A DNA stretch of 64,000 bases from Actinomycetes bacterium (GCA_021793235.1 JAJYTD010000001.1:460756-524755); one strand, 5' to 3'. Positions 30,636 to 40,618 are shown, numbered from the stretch's first letter. Made by a program: numbers and translations. The notes: generated from the letters alone by a model not told the origin.

Positions 30636-31487
30636 ATGGCGGGCCACGAGTTCACGAGTATCCGGTCGCCCCGTATCAAGGGGGCTCGTCGGCTCGCCAA
30701 ACGCGCGTTCCGCCAACGTGAGAGGCGTTTCCTGGCCGAAGGCCCACAGGCGGTCAGGGAGGCGCTGGCGGCTCCCGGTACAGTCCACGACCTGTACACG
30801 ACCTCCGAGGCGATGCAGCGGCACGCCGACCTCCTCAGTGCCGCACACGCCCGAGACGTCCCGGTCCATCGGGTCAGCCTCGAGGTCATGTCCGAACTCG
30901 CGCAGACGGTGACCCCGCAAGGGCTGCTCGCCGTCTGCGATTTCGTCGATGTCTCCCTGGCCGATGTCGGCCGCATCCGGCTGGCGGCGGTGCTCTCGCA
31001 CGTCCGCGACCCCGGAAACGCCGGAACGGTCCTGCGCACCGCGGACGCCGCAGGGGCTGACGCCGTCATCTTCACCGACGCCTCAGTGGACCCCTACAAC
31101 GGGAAATGCGTCCGTGCCTCGGCGGGCAGCCTCTTCCACCTGCCGGTCGTGGTGGGCGTGGGGATCGGCGAGGTGATCGACCACCTGCGCGCCACCGGGG
31201 CACGCGTCTTCGCCGCCGACGGCGGCGGAGAGCGGGATCTGCACGCCGCGGCCGAATCCGGGGATCTCGACGAAAAAGTGGCCTGGGTGTTCGGTAATGA
31301 GGCCTGGGGCCTGCCCGAGGAAGCCATAGCACTCACCGATGGCGCCGTCAGCGTCCCCATCTACGGGGCGGCCGAGAGCCTGAACCTGGCCACGGCCGCC
31401 GCTGTCTGTCTCTATACGACGGCGCGCCAGCAGCGGACCCGGGCCCGCTCATCCCCGCGGCGGCGTGAATATGCACCAGAGGCGTAG
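30636..31487 (+). CDS. TrmH/SpoU-family rRNA 2'-O-methyltransferase
   Basis: A 283-residue SPOUT methyltransferase with an N-terminal RNA-binding (L30e-like) domain (SPRIKGARRLAKRAFRQRERRFLAEG). The knotted catalytic domain shows motif 1 HVRDPGNAGTVLRTADAAGADAVIFTD, motif 2 VAWVFGNEAWGLPEEA and motif 3 VPIYGAAESLNLATAAAVCLY, where the SAM site and knot lie. Genes of this type between rplT and pheS are conserved in actinobacteria. The exact methylated nucleotide is unknown. ATG 30636 is 20 nt after rplT. Confidence 0.9.
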   Translation: MAGHEFTSIRSPRIKGARRLAKRAFRQRERRFLAEGPQAVREALAAPGTVHDLYTTSEAMQRHADLLSAAHARDVPVHRVSLEVMSELAQTVTPQGLLAVCDFVDVSLADVGRIRLAAVLSHVRDPGNAGTVLRTADAAGADAVIFTDASVDPYNGKCVRASAGSLFHLPVVVGVGIGEVIDHLRATGARVFAADGGGERDLHAAAESGDLDEKVAWVFGNEAWGLPEEAIALTDGAVSVPIYGAAESLNLATAAAVCLYTTARQQRTRARSSPRRREYAPEA

Positions 31488-31845
31488 CGACCCGGGACGC
31501 GGGTAGTTTCCGGCTCCTCGGTTCCGGCCTGGTGGAATCGTCACCTGCGGTCGCGTTCTGCAGGGCTCGCCGGACGTGTTCCGGCGCTCACGGGTTGCCG
31601 GGCGACCCACGGTTGCCGATACCCTCGGACTCTCACCGACAGATCACCGTGCGCGCCGTGCCGACCTGCGCCGATCCGGTACCGCATGGTCGGCTTTGGC
31701 TGGTTCGGAGCGTAGTCGTCCTATTCGGCGGGTACAGGTCTTCGGTGATGCAGGGAGCGGGTGCGATCCAGGACGCCATAGTCGGTGCAACGGTGTCGCA
31801 CTGTCAGGGGCGCGTACGGTCACACGAGGGCGTGGGGAGGCGGTC

Positions 31846-32931
31846 GTGGGCGGCGACCATGCGGGGGAGCGGGACGGAGCAGACCCGGGCGGAGCAGGCG
31901 CCTCGTTATCCGCCGAGGACCTGCCTGACGGGGTGGTCATCGCCGACCGGACCGGTCGCGTGGTCGTGTTCAACAGAATGGCCGCCCGGCTCTTGCGGCG
32001 GCCCGCTGATTCTGTTCTGGGCCGTGACTTCCGCGATGCCTTCCCGCTCTACGACGCTGACGGCCGCAACTGGTGGAAGTGCAGTGATCCCTACGGCGGT
32101 CTGCGCACCCGCACCCGCCAGCCCGAGCGCACCCTCTTCCTCGCAGACGGCCGGGAGATCCTCATGACGGCGCGCTATGTCCGAGACGAGCCCCTGGGAG
32201 CCGTCGTCCGGCTCGTCGTCACACTGCGTGACGCCTCCCACCGCGCTCGGTGGGAGCGCAGCCGTGCTGACCTGGTCTCCACAGTCGCCCACGAACTGCG
32301 GTCGCCGCTGACCAGCGTCAAGGGCTTCACCGCGACACTGCTGGCCAAGTGGGGCCGGCTCACGGAAAAGCAGAAGATCTTCATGCTGGAGACGGTCAAC
32401 GCCGATGCCGACCGCGTCACCCGGCTGATCACCGAACTGCTCAGCGTTTCGCGCATCGAGTCCGGCCGGTTGGAGATTCGCCGACAGCTTGTCGACCTGC
32501 CCGATCTGGCCCGCAAGTTGATCGCCGGACGGGTGGCCGCGGACGAGGCCGAGGACCGGTACCGATTGGAGGTGCACGGTCCGCTGCCGGAGATGTGGCT
32601 CGACGCGGACAAGATCGAGCAGATCATGGCGAACCTGGTGGAAAACGCGGTGCGGCACGGCGCTGGTACTGTCACCATTGTGATCGAGCCGCACGAGGGA
32701 GGAGCAGCGGTGTCGGTGCGCGACGAAGGCAAAGGCATAGCGCCTGAGGCCGTTCCGCGCGTCTTCCGTCGGTTCTGGCGCAGCAGGCGCCGCGGTGGGA
32801 CCGGCCTGGGGCTGTTCATCGTCAAGGGGCTGATCGAGGCCCACGGCGGCACGATCACGGTCTGCCGCGCGCCCAGTGGCGGTGCGGAATTCCGATTTAC
32901 CGTGCCCGCCGACACCCCCGAGTTCGCCTGA
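31846..32931 (+). CDS. Soluble PAS sensor histidine kinase
   Basis: A 361-residue kinase with no membrane helix. It has an N-terminal PAS domain (DLPDGVVIADRTGRVVVFNRMAARLL), a HisKA dimerisation domain with the phosphorylated His in VAHELRSPLTSVKGF, and a HATPase domain with N box NLVENAVRHG, G1 DEGKGIA, F box and G2 GTGLGLFIVKGLIEAHGG. GTG 31846 has GGGGAGG 5 nt upstream. No response regulator is adjacent, so its partner is unlinked. A kinase at this place before pheS is conserved in Streptomyces. Confidence 0.9.
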   Translation: MGGDHAGERDGADPGGAGASLSAEDLPDGVVIADRTGRVVVFNRMAARLLRRPADSVLGRDFRDAFPLYDADGRNWWKCSDPYGGLRTRTRQPERTLFLADGREILMTARYVRDEPLGAVVRLVVTLRDASHRARWERSRADLVSTVAHELRSPLTSVKGFTATLLAKWGRLTEKQKIFMLETVNADADRVTRLITELLSVSRIESGRLEIRRQLVDLPDLARKLIAGRVAADEAEDRYRLEVHGPLPEMWLDADKIEQIMANLVENAVRHGAGTVTIVIEPHEGGAAVSVRDEGKGIAPEAVPRVFRRFWRSRRRGGTGLGLFIVKGLIEAHGGTITVCRAPSGGAEFRFTVPADTPEFA

Positions 32932-33055
32932 GCGGACCCGGAACGGAACACGGCGGGCGGAGTCTTCTGCTTCCTTGTCGGCTTGAGCCCGCAATCCCAG
33001 GCGGGCCGTGACGGCCGCCCCGCCTCACCGGGCGAGGGCGGCGAGGCGATTTACC

Positions 33056-34174
33056 ATGTCTGCATCTAACAATTCATATGATCCGGTTGAAGTGACCTCC
33101 CTGCACCCGGACGAGGTCGCCCGGATGCGTGACGAGGCGCTGGCGGCGATCGCCGGCGCCGCATCCCTGGCGGACCTCAAGGAGGTCCGCCTCGCGCACG
33201 CCGGTGACCGTTCCCCGCTTGCCCTGGCCAATCGGGAGATCGGCGCGTTGCAGCCGACGGCCAGGGCCGACGCGGGCAAGCGCGTCGGCGGCGCCCGCCG
33301 CGAGGTCTCCGAAGCCCTCAAGGCGCGGCAAGCCGTGCTGGAGGAGGAACGCGATTCCCGCGTCCTCGTTGAGGAGGCCGTCGACGTCACCCTGCCGTGG
33401 GACCGGGCGCCGCGTGGTGCCCGGCATCCGCTGACGACCGTCGCCGAACGCATGGCCGACATCTTCGTCGGCATGGGGTTCGAGGTCGCCGAGGGGCCCG
33501 AGGTCGAGGCGGAGTGGTTCAACTTCGACGCGCTGAACTTCCTGCCGGACCACCCGGCCCGGACGATGCAGGACACGTTCTTCGTGGAATCCCGTACGGG
33601 CGGTGAATCCGGCCTGGTACTGCGCACCCATACCTCACCGGTGCAGATCCGCGCGCTGCTCGGCCGTGAACTCCCGGTCTATGTGGTGGCGCCGGGCAAG
33701 ACCTTCCGTACCGATGAGCTGGACGCCACGCACAGCCCGGTGTTCCACCAGCTGGAGGGCCTGGTCGTGGACGAGGGCATCACGCTGGCGCACCTGCGCG
33801 GTGCGATCGACGCCTTTGTCGAGGGCATGTTCGGCAGTGGCCTGCGGACCCGCTTCCGGCCCTCTTACTTCCCCTTCACCGAACCGTCGGCCGAGGTCGA
33901 CATGGAGTGCTTCGTCTGCCGCGGCGCGTCCGTGGGCGACCCGGACCGCCCATGCCGCACCTGCAGTTCCGAGGGATGGATCGAGCTGGGCGGTTGCGGG
34001 GTGGTCAATCCGCGGGTGCTCACCGCGGCCGGTGTCGACACCGGCCGCTACAGCGGCTGGGCGTTCGGCCTGGGGGTGGAGCGGACGCTGATGTTCGCCC
34101 ACGGGGTCCAGGACATGCACGACATGGTGGAAGGCGACGTCCGTTTCACCTCGGCTTTCGGGATGGAGATCTGA
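33056..34174 (+). CDS. pheS: Phenylalanyl-tRNA synthetase alpha subunit
   Basis: A 372-residue PheS. It has an N-terminal coiled coil and the class II catalytic core ([68 protein letters not shown]). A four-Cys element C-x2-C-x10-C-x2-C (CFVC...CRTC), usual in actinobacterial PheS, probably binds zinc. ATG 33056 has GCGAGG upstream. The stop overlaps the pheT start by one base. It forms an alpha2-beta2 enzyme with PheT. Confidence 0.96.
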   Translation: MSASNNSYDPVEVTSLHPDEVARMRDEALAAIAGAASLADLKEVRLAHAGDRSPLALANREIGALQPTARADAGKRVGGARREVSEALKARQAVLEEERDSRVLVEEAVDVTLPWDRAPRGARHPLTTVAERMADIFVGMGFEVAEGPEVEAEWFNFDALNFLPDHPARTMQDTFFVESRTGGESGLVLRTHTSPVQIRALLGRELPVYVVAPGKTFRTDELDATHSPVFHQLEGLVVDEGITLAHLRGAIDAFVEGMFGSGLRTRFRPSYFPFTEPSAEVDMECFVCRGASVGDPDRPCRTCSSEGWIELGGCGVVNPRVLTAAGVDTGRYSGWAFGLGVERTLMFAHGVQDMHDMVEGDVRFTSAFGMEI

Positions 34175-36678
34175 TGCGCGTCCCTGTTTCCTGGCTTCGG
34201 GAGTATGTCGACCTGCCGGCTGACGTAACGGCCCGCGATCTCGCCGCGAAGCTGATCGCCGCGGGACTGGAGGTCGAGACCGTCGACGAGGTCGGGGCCG
34301 ACATCACCGGCCCGATCGTGATCGGGCGGGTGACGGCCATCGAGGAGCTCACCGGCTTCAAGAAGCCGATCCGCTACTGCCGCGTCGACGTCGGCGCGGC
34401 CAACGACTCCGGCGATCCGCAGTACATCGTTTGCGGTGCGCGCAACTTCACCGAGGGCGACCTCGTCGTCACCGCGCTGCCCGGCGCTCAACTGCCCGGC
34501 GGCTTCGCCATCAGCGCGCGCACGACCTACGGCAAGGTGTCGGAGGGCATGATCTGCTCGGCCGCCGAGCTGAACCTGTGGGATGACCACACCGGGATCA
34601 TCGTGCTGCCCGAGGGGTTCGCCGAGCCCGGCGCCGACGCCTACGGGCTCCTCGGGCTGCGCGAGGACGTGCTCGACATCGCCGTCACCCCCGACCGCGG
34701 CTACGCCCTGTCGATGCGCGGGGTGGCTCGCGAGGCGGCCGCGGTCTATGGTGCGGCCTTCCGCGACCCGGCCGACGTCCCAACCGCCTCACAGGCTTCC
34801 GGGGGCGGCTACCCGGCGTCGGTGGCCGACCCGGCCATCTGCTCGCGCTATGTGCTGCGGACGGTCACCGGGTTCGATCCCGAGGCCGCGACTCCTCTGT
34901 GGATGAAGCGCCGCCTGGCGTTGACCGGGGTGCGCTCCATCTCACTGGCGGTCGATGTCACGAACTACGTCATGATGGAGCTCGGCCAGCCGCTGCACGC
35001 CTGGGACCGTGCCAGGCTGCGCGGGCCGATCGAGGTCCGGCTCGCCCGCAAGGACGAGCAGCTGGAGACGCTGGACCACGTCAAGCGGACGCTGAACCCC
35101 GACGACATCCTCATCACCGACGAATCCGGGCCGATCAACATCGCCGGTGTCATGGGCGGCCTCGCGACCGAGATCAGCGCGACCTCGACCGATGTGGTCA
35201 TCGAGGCCGCGCACTTCACCGACACCCATATCGCGCGCGCGTCGCGGCGGCACCAGCTCTCTTCGGAGTCCTCGCGCCGCTTCGAGCGGGGGGTCGACTC
35301 CGCCCTGCAGCTGGCCGCCGCCACCCGTGCCGTGCGGCTGCTGGCCGAGTTGGGCGGTGCCGAGGTCGACCCCGGATACACCGACATCGGGCACGGGGTG
35401 GCGCGTGAGCCGATCCCCATGGCCGCCGACCATCCCGGAAGGGTCGCCGGGGTGGACTACCCGCGCGACCGGGTGGTGGCCCGGCTGCGCGAGGTGGGCT
35501 GTACGGTCGTCGACGACGAGGCCGCCGACTCGCTCCTGGTCACCCCGCCGTCGTGGCGGCCGGACCTCACCGACCGCAATGACCTGGCCGAAGAGGTCAT
35601 CCGCTATGAGGGCTACGAGAACATCCCGGCGATCGCGCCGCGGGCGCCCGCCGGCCGCGGGCTCACCGATGGCCAGCGGCTGCGCCGCACCGTCGGCCGC
35701 AGTCTCGCCGGTGCGGGCTTCGTCGAGGTGCTCAGCTACCCGTTCCTGGGCCGGCGGGATTTCGACAAGCTGCAGCTGGCGGCCGATGACGGCCGCCGCT
35801 CCGCGCTGAAGTTGGTCAACCCGCTCAACGACGACGAACCGCTGCTGCGCACCACGCTGCTGCCGGGGTTGCTGAAGACCCTGGTCCGCAATGTCGGGCG
35901 CGGGTTCGGCGACGTCGCGCTGTTCGAAATGGGCCTGGTCTACCTGCCCGGGGCCGACGCGCCCGAGAAGGCGCCGATTCTGCGCGTGGACCGCGGCCCC
36001 GCACCAGAGGAGCTGGCCTCGGTCGAGGCCGCGATCCCGCACCAGCCGCGCCGGGTGGGCGCGGTGCTGGCCGGTGACCGCGAGCCGGCCGGATGGTGGG
36101 GTCCGGGGCGCGCGGCGGTCTGGGCGGATGCCATCGAAGCGGCCCGCGAGGTAGGACGCGCTGCCGGAGTCGAGATGACCGTCAAGGCCGACCAACGGGC
36201 TCCGTGGCATCCGGGCCGGTGCGCGGCCCTGTACGTGAGCGTGGGCGGTGTGACGCGGCTGGTGGGGCATGCCGGCGAGCTGCATCCGCGCGTCGTCCAG
36301 GAGTATGGGCTGCCGGCCCGCACAGTGGCGATGGAGGTCGAGCTGGACGCGATCGAGGCGGCGCGGACCACGGCCCGCGCCCCCGAGATCTCCGCCTATC
36401 CGGTCGCCACCCAGGACGTCGCCCTCGTGATCGACGCTTCGATACCGGTGAGCGAGGTCGAGGAGGCGCTCCGAGCCGGCGCCGGTCCCCTGCTGGAGAG
36501 CGTCCGGCTGTTCGATGTCTACACCGGCGAGCAGGTGGGCGAGGGGCGCCGGTCGCTCGCTTACAGCCTGCGCTTCCGGGCACCCGACCGGACGTTGAAG
36601 GCGGAGGAGATCGCCACGGCCCGTGATGCCGCCGTCGCTGCGGCCGGCGAGCGCACCGGAGCCGTGCTGCGCGGCTGA
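34174..36678 (+). CDS. pheT: Phenylalanyl-tRNA synthetase beta subunit
   Basis: A full-length 834-residue PheT. It has an N-terminal B1 domain, an EMAP-like tRNA-binding OB domain ([14 protein letters not shown]...YIVCGARNF), the B3/B4 editing domain, the DNA-binding-like B5 domain, a catalytic-like module ([20 protein letters not shown]), and a C-terminal FDX-ACB anticodon-binding domain ([27 protein letters not shown]). The pheS stop and pheT start share a base (TGATG). A long hairpin ends the unit. Confidence 0.96.
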   Translation: MRVPVSWLREYVDLPADVTARDLAAKLIAAGLEVETVDEVGADITGPIVIGRVTAIEELTGFKKPIRYCRVDVGAANDSGDPQYIVCGARNFTEGDLVVTALPGAQLPGGFAISARTTYGKVSEGMICSAAELNLWDDHTGIIVLPEGFAEPGADAYGLLGLREDVLDIAVTPDRGYALSMRGVAREAAAVYGAAFRDPADVPTASQASGGGYPASVADPAICSRYVLRTVTGFDPEAATPLWMKRRLALTGVRSISLAVDVTNYVMMELGQPLHAWDRARLRGPIEVRLARKDEQLETLDHVKRTLNPDDILITDESGPINIAGVMGGLATEISATSTDVVIEAAHFTDTHIARASRRHQLSSESSRRFERGVDSALQLAAATRAVRLLAELGGAEVDPGYTDIGHGVAREPIPMAADHPGRVAGVDYPRDRVVARLREVGCTVVDDEAADSLLVTPPSWRPDLTDRNDLAEEVIRYEGYENIPAIAPRAPAGRGLTDGQRLRRTVGRSLAGAGFVEVLSYPFLGRRDFDKLQLAADDGRRSALKLVNPLNDDEPLLRTTLLPGLLKTLVRNVGRGFGDVALFEMGLVYLPGADAPEKAPILRVDRGPAPEELASVEAAIPHQPRRVGAVLAGDREPAGWWGPGRAAVWADAIEAAREVGRAAGVEMTVKADQRAPWHPGRCAALYVSVGGVTRLVGHAGELHPRVVQEYGLPARTVAMEVELDAIEAARTTARAPEISAYPVATQDVALVIDASIPVSEVEEALRAGAGPLLESVRLFDVYTGEQVGEGRRSLAYSLRFRAPDRTLKAEEIATARDAAVAAAGERTGAVLRG

Positions 36679-36692
36679 CACAGGCGTGCCCT

Positions 36693-36736
36693 CGTGGCCC
36701 CGTTCTCCCGGTTCCGGCCGGAAGAGCGGGGCCACG
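36693..36736 (+). terminator. Long hairpin terminator after pheT
   Basis: Positions 36693-36712 pair with 36717-36736 over about 20 bp with one mismatch and a 4-nt loop. The outer 10 bp (CGTGGCCCCG / CGGGGCCACG) are perfect. Confidence 0.85.
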
Positions 36737-36956
36737 TTCATGATCGACAAAAAAATTTTTCTCATATTTTTCCAGCTCACAGGGGGGTTTGAGGGAGTCC
36801 GGCAAGGGTAGTTGGCATGGAACCCGTTAAGCCGGGGAGGATTCTTTGTTTCGTCTCTTGAACCAAGGCGGCTTTGGCGCTTAACCTGCAGGCATCTGCC
36901 GCGATCCGGAACGCCCGGGTACTCGCGGAACAGCTGTTTCTTTCGGTGTTTTCGTG
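36737..36956. other. AT-rich upstream region of the aminotransferase gene
   Basis: A conspicuous A/T patch (36747-36774, with AAAAAAATTTTT) stands out from the GC-rich surroundings. Further on lie an inverted pair GTTAAGC / GCTTAAC (36826-36832, 36879-36885) and a possible leader ORF. It reads as a long regulatory leader, but no -10/-35 pair is convincing. Confidence 0.4.
36846..36884 (+). CDS. Possible 12-codon leader peptide
   Basis: TTG 36846 is preceded at 5 nt by GGGGAGG (36834-36840) and encodes MFRLLNQGGFGA before a TAA that lies in the 3' arm of the GTTAAGC / GCTTAAC repeat. The strong ribosome-binding site on such a short frame, 110 nt before the aminotransferase gene, suggests a leader peptide. 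Coding status is uncertain. Confidence 0.3.
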   Translation: MFRLLNQGGFGA

Positions 36957-36972
36957 GTGCGTTCTAACGCAC
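36957..36972. promoter_or_regulatory. Palindromic operator candidate before the aminotransferase gene
   Basis: GTGCGTTCTAACGCAC is a perfect 7-bp dyad with a 2-nt centre. It lies 22 nt before ATG 36995, just ahead of the GGAGG site. The nearby MarR protein is one candidate ligand. Confidence 0.5.
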
Positions 36973-36994
36973 AACTCGGCTCGGAGGTCGCTAT

Positions 36995-38308
36995 ATGACC
37001 GAAACAGTGGTTTCGTATGCGCGCATACCGATGGAGCAGCAGGAGTCCAGTCGCTTCTGGCACACCTTCTGCGACATGAACACCGTGATTCAGGGCCCGA
37101 AGTTCGTGGTCTCCGAGGCCAAGGGCGCATGGCTGTGGGACGACAACGGGGAGCGCTATCTCGATGGCACAGCCAGCCTGTGGTACTGCAACGTCGGCCA
37201 CGGCCGCACGGAGATCGCTGATGCCGTACATCGGCAGCTCACCAAGCTCGATGCCTACACCGTGTACGGGGACTTCGCCAACGCGCCTGCCTTGGAGCTC
37301 AGCGAGCGGCTGGCGGCACACGCGCCGGTGGCCGACCCTCGGGTCATCCTCACCTGCGGTGGCGGGGAGTCCATCGATACTGCGGCCAAGCTCGCCCGGC
37401 GCTACTGGGCGGTGTCAGGCAAGCCGGGCAAGACCCACCTCATCAGCCGGACCGGGGGCTACCACGGCTTGCACGGGTTCGGCACCAGCATCATCGGTAT
37501 GGAGCGGTTCCGTGCCGGATTCGGGCAGCTGATCGAGGACACCTCGGTGGTGCCCTACGATTCGGTGGAGGCGCTGGAGGAGGAGATCCTGCGCGTGGGG
37601 CCCGACCGTGTCGCGGCGTTCTTCGCCGAACCCGTGATCGGTGCCGGCGGGGTCTACGCGCCGCCCACCGACTACTTCACACGCGTGGCCGAGATGTGCC
37701 GCCGCTACGGAGTGCTGTTCATCGTCGACAGTGTCATCTGCGGATTCGCGCGGATGGGCAACTGGTTCGGGATCGAGCGGTTCGGCGTCAACCCCGACAT
37801 GATCGTTTTCGCCAAGGGAGTGAGCAGCGGCTACCTGCCGCTGGGCGGGGTCATCGCCAGTGGTGAGATCGCCGACCCGTTCTGGAACCAGTCGGGCAAC
37901 CCCTTCATCCACGGGACGACCTATGCGGGCCACCCCGCGTGCTGCGCGGCGGCTATGGCCAACCTGGACATCCTGGAGCGCGATGACCTGTTCACCGCGT
38001 CGCTGGAGGTCGAGTCGCACCTCGATGCGGCGGTCCGTACGCTCAGCGACCACCCGCTGGTGGGCGAGGTCCGCTCGGGGGTCGGTGTGATGGCGGCCGT
38101 GCAGCTCACCGAAGAGGCGCTGAACGAGCGCGGAATCACCACAGCCGAGGTGTTCATGGAGGCGAGGGCGCGCGGGGTCATCCTGCGTGCGATCCCGCAC
38201 TCGCTGCTGATCTCCCCGCCGCTGATCGTCTCCTGGGAGCAGATCGACCACCTCGTGTCCACGCTCCGTTCGGCGCTGGACGTCGTCGCCGAGCGGCACC
38301 AGGGGTAG
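36995..38308 (+). CDS. Class III (omega-amino acid type) aminotransferase
   Basis: A 437-residue fold-type I PLP enzyme of class III. YLDGTASLWYCNVGHGR, the PLP-phosphate region CGGGESIDTAAKLARRYW, GYHGLHGFGTS, and the internal-aldimine Lys in FAKGVSSGYLPLGG (K274) are all visible. The usual 'DEVICGFGRTG' reads DSVICGFARMG; the ring-N Asp is kept. Such enzymes transaminate terminal amines (beta-alanine, GABA, putrescine or taurine) to pyruvate or 2-oxoglutarate. With the downstream MarR and amine-oxidase-like genes, an amine-catabolic role is likely, but the substrate is not determinable. RBS GGAGG, 36982-36986. Confidence 0.88.
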   Translation: MTETVVSYARIPMEQQESSRFWHTFCDMNTVIQGPKFVVSEAKGAWLWDDNGERYLDGTASLWYCNVGHGRTEIADAVHRQLTKLDAYTVYGDFANAPALELSERLAAHAPVADPRVILTCGGGESIDTAAKLARRYWAVSGKPGKTHLISRTGGYHGLHGFGTSIIGMERFRAGFGQLIEDTSVVPYDSVEALEEEILRVGPDRVAAFFAEPVIGAGGVYAPPTDYFTRVAEMCRRYGVLFIVDSVICGFARMGNWFGIERFGVNPDMIVFAKGVSSGYLPLGGVIASGEIADPFWNQSGNPFIHGTTYAGHPACCAAAMANLDILERDDLFTASLEVESHLDAAVRTLSDHPLVGEVRSGVGVMAAVQLTEEALNERGITTAEVFMEARARGVILRAIPHSLLISPPLIVSWEQIDHLVSTLRSALDVVAERHQG

Positions 38309-38323
38309 CCGCGTCCCTGCACG

Positions 38324-38346
38324 GTGGTGCCGCGCCGCGGCACCAC
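38324..38346 (+). terminator. Hairpin terminator after the aminotransferase gene
   Basis: A perfect 11-bp dyad, GTGGTGCCGCG / CGCGGCACCAC, around one base, 15 nt after the stop. The downstream marR gene therefore probably has its own promoter. Confidence 0.7.
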
Positions 38347-38409
38347 TTCCGGTACCCGGGTGCCTATCTCCCCGCCACCGTTATTTCTCTGGGAAGATAC
38401 TTCTCACAT

Positions 38410-38420
38410 ACCATTATGGT
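38410..38420. promoter_or_regulatory. Small palindrome before marR
   Basis: ACCATTATGGT is a perfect 5-bp dyad in an AT-richer patch 24 nt before the marR start. It is a possible autoregulatory site. Confidence 0.35.
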
Positions 38421-38444
38421 GGACGGTGAATCGGGGGGATGGGC

Positions 38445-38927
38445 ATGAGCGAACCGGCGGGCAGGGCGAAGAACAGGGGCGGCGACGCCGATGACCTCAT
38501 CACGGCATGGGGCCTGTTCTACGAGGCGCTGAACGCGACCGCCCCGCTGCTGCTGCGCGGTATTGATCCCAGCGGCGGGGACATGTCCGGTCCGTGGTTC
38601 GAGGTTCTGATCCGGCTGCAGCGCTCTCCCGACCACCGGCTGCCGATGAGCCGGCTCGCGCGTGAGGTGAGCCTGAGCAGCGGTGGTTTCACCAAGCTCG
38701 CCGACCGGCTGGAGCGCAAAGGGTACCTGACACGGCAGGCATGCCCGTCGGATCGGCGCGTCGTCTACGCCGTCCTCACCCCCCAAGGCCGGGACGTGGC
38801 GGAGAAGGCCCGCGCCAAGCACGTCGAGCTCCTCCAAGAGCATGTCCTGGGGCCCTTGGGTGAAGACGGGCTGCGCTGCTTCGCCGACCATGCCCGGCGT
38901 CTGCGTGATAGCTCCGTGCGGGCGTGA
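38445..38927 (+). CDS. MarR-family transcriptional regulator
   Basis: A 160-residue winged-helix regulator. The DNA-binding helices and wing are MSRLAREVSLSSGGFTKLADRLERKGYLTRQACPSDRRVVYAVLTPQGRDV, with the typical DRR wing. Flanking helices (GLFYEALNATAPLLLRGI and the C-terminal helix) form the dimer interface. GGGGGG (38433-38438) suits ATG 38445; ATG 38439 touches it. It lies between the aminotransferase and oxidoreductase genes and probably controls them in response to a small molecule. Confidence 0.9.
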   Translation: MSEPAGRAKNRGGDADDLITAWGLFYEALNATAPLLLRGIDPSGGDMSGPWFEVLIRLQRSPDHRLPMSRLAREVSLSSGGFTKLADRLERKGYLTRQACPSDRRVVYAVLTPQGRDVAEKARAKHVELLQEHVLGPLGEDGLRCFADHARRLRDSSVRA

Positions 38928-39130
38928 GGCTCTCCTCACGCGGCCGGTGGAGGCGAATCGATACCCCGGAATGTCGGTTGCGGGTATTTTGACCTGAGTC
39001 CGCCCGGCCCTGATGAGGGCCGATGCGGACACCGGCAGTGAGGCGGGCGGTCCGGACGCGCGACGGCAGGGTCGGCTCCGCCTCTGTCGGCGTTCTTCCC
39101 GCGCATTCACCGAACCCCGGGGCCTTTTTG

Positions 39131-40573
39131 ATGAAACTCTTCGCCAGCGCCGCAGAGATGCGCGCCGTCCCCCGATCACCGGAGTTCCGCAATGGAGGCG
39201 TCTCCTTCTGGTTCCGCGAGATCGGCCTGCCCGAGCATCGCCCCGCTCTGGCTGGGGACGCCGACTACGATGTGTGCGTCGTCGGCGCGGGGTACACGGG
39301 ATTGTGGACCGCCTACTACCTGAAGAAAGCCCAGCCGGACCTGCGCGTCGCGGTTCTGGAGCGCGAGTTCGCCGGGTTCGGCGCGTCCGGGCGCAACGAC
39401 GGGTGGCTGTCCGCGGAGTTCGTCGGCTCCAGGGAGCGCTACGCCGCGTCCCAGGGGAAAGGGCCGGTGATCGCGCTGCAGCGCGCCATGATGGATTCCG
39501 TCGACGAGGTCATCACCGTCACCGAGGCCGAGGGGATCGACGCCGACATCGTCAAAGGCGGTATGCGCCTGGTCGCCACCAACCAGGCCCAGAAGACCCG
39601 GCTGCACGAGGAGGTCCGCTACCTGCAGGATTGGGGTTTCTGGCCGGAGGACCTCTCCCTGCTCGACCCCTGCTGCGAACCTCGCCTACAGGTGGACGGC
39701 GCGGTGGCCGCCGCCTACAGTCCGCATGCCGCCCGCATCCAGCCGGCCAAGCTCATCACCGGGCTGGCGAAGGCCGTCGAGGCCGTGGGCGTCGACATCT
39801 TCGAGAGCACGGCGGTCAGCGAGATCCGCCCGCGCGAGGGGCAGGTCCGGCCGGCGGCGGTCACCGAACACGGCACGGTGACCGCCGACCACGTGATCCG
39901 GGCGGCTGAGGGCTTCACCGCCGGTCTGCGGGGCCGGCGCCGCGAGTGGCTGCCGGTGAACGGTTCGATGATCGCGACCGAGCCGCTCACCGACGCGATG
40001 TGGGAGCACATCGGCTGGGAGAGGGGCGAGGTCCTCGGCGACACGGCGCACGCCCGCGTCCACGCCCAGCGCACCGCAGACGACCGTATCGCCCTAGGCG
40101 GGCGCGGAGTGTCCTACCGCTTCGGGTCGGGCCACGAGGGCAAGGGCGCCACCCAGCCCCAGGCCATCGCCGAACTGTGGCGGATGCTGGCGCGACTGTT
40201 CCCCGTCGCCTCGGAGGTCCCCATCGTGCACGCGTGGTCGGGCGTGCTGGGCGTATCGCGCGACCGGTGCCCGGCGGTGGACTTCGACACCCGGACCGGC
40301 CTGGCCCGGGCCGGGGGGTGTGACGGCAGCGGTGTCACCGCCTCGAACCTGGTGGGACGCATCCTGTGCGACCTCGTGCTGGGCCAGGAGAGCGATCTCA
40401 CCCGGCTGCCCTGGGTAGGCCACCAAGCCCGCAACTGGGAACCCGAACCGCTGCGCTGGGTGGGCACCCAGGTCGTCTACGGCCTGTACCGCACCGCCGA
40501 CCGCCGTGAGTCCGACCGGCTCTTCCACACCTCCCGCTTCGCCGGTCTGGCCGGCCGGATCGCGAGAAGCTGA
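39131..40573 (+). CDS. FAD-dependent oxidoreductase, DAO / PuuB-like
   Basis: A 480-residue D-amino-acid-oxidase-fold flavoprotein. The FAD-binding loop is CVVGAGYTGLWTAYYLKK, followed by GFGASGRNDGWLS, a substrate domain, and a C-terminal FAD-contact region with GCDGSGVTASNLVGRILCDLVLG. The N-terminal extension before the Rossmann fold and the GxSGRN.G pattern recall gamma-glutamylputrescine oxidoreductase (PuuB) and related amine oxidases. Together with the aminotransferase this suggests polyamine or amine breakdown (inference). ATG 39131 has a weak RBS; the open frame extends upstream to 39023 without homology. Confidence 0.85.
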   Translation: MKLFASAAEMRAVPRSPEFRNGGVSFWFREIGLPEHRPALAGDADYDVCVVGAGYTGLWTAYYLKKAQPDLRVAVLEREFAGFGASGRNDGWLSAEFVGSRERYAASQGKGPVIALQRAMMDSVDEVITVTEAEGIDADIVKGGMRLVATNQAQKTRLHEEVRYLQDWGFWPEDLSLLDPCCEPRLQVDGAVAAAYSPHAARIQPAKLITGLAKAVEAVGVDIFESTAVSEIRPREGQVRPAAVTEHGTVTADHVIRAAEGFTAGLRGRRREWLPVNGSMIATEPLTDAMWEHIGWERGEVLGDTAHARVHAQRTADDRIALGGRGVSYRFGSGHEGKGATQPQAIAELWRMLARLFPVASEVPIVHAWSGVLGVSRDRCPAVDFDTRTGLARAGGCDGSGVTASNLVGRILCDLVLGQESDLTRLPWVGHQARNWEPEPLRWVGTQVVYGLYRTADRRESDRLFHTSRFAGLAGRIARS

Positions 40574-40582
40574 GCGGCTCCC

Positions 40583-40611
40583 CTGACAGCAGGTGACTTT
40601 TGGACTACATT
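40583..40611 (+). promoter_or_regulatory. Leaderless promoter of the toxin-antitoxin-like pair
   Basis: CTGACA (40583-40588), a 17-nt spacer, TACATT (40606-40611), then 7 nt to ATG 40619. This is a near-consensus vegetative promoter with its start point on the start codon. No Shine-Dalgarno is present. Confidence 0.7.
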
Positions 40612-40618
40612 CAAAGTC
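40595..40618. promoter_or_regulatory. Operator-like dyad over the promoter
   Basis: GACTTT (40595-40600) and AAAGTC (40613-40618) form an inverted repeat that straddles the -10 hexamer and ends at the start codon, the place expected for autorepression by an antitoxin complex. Confidence 0.5.
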
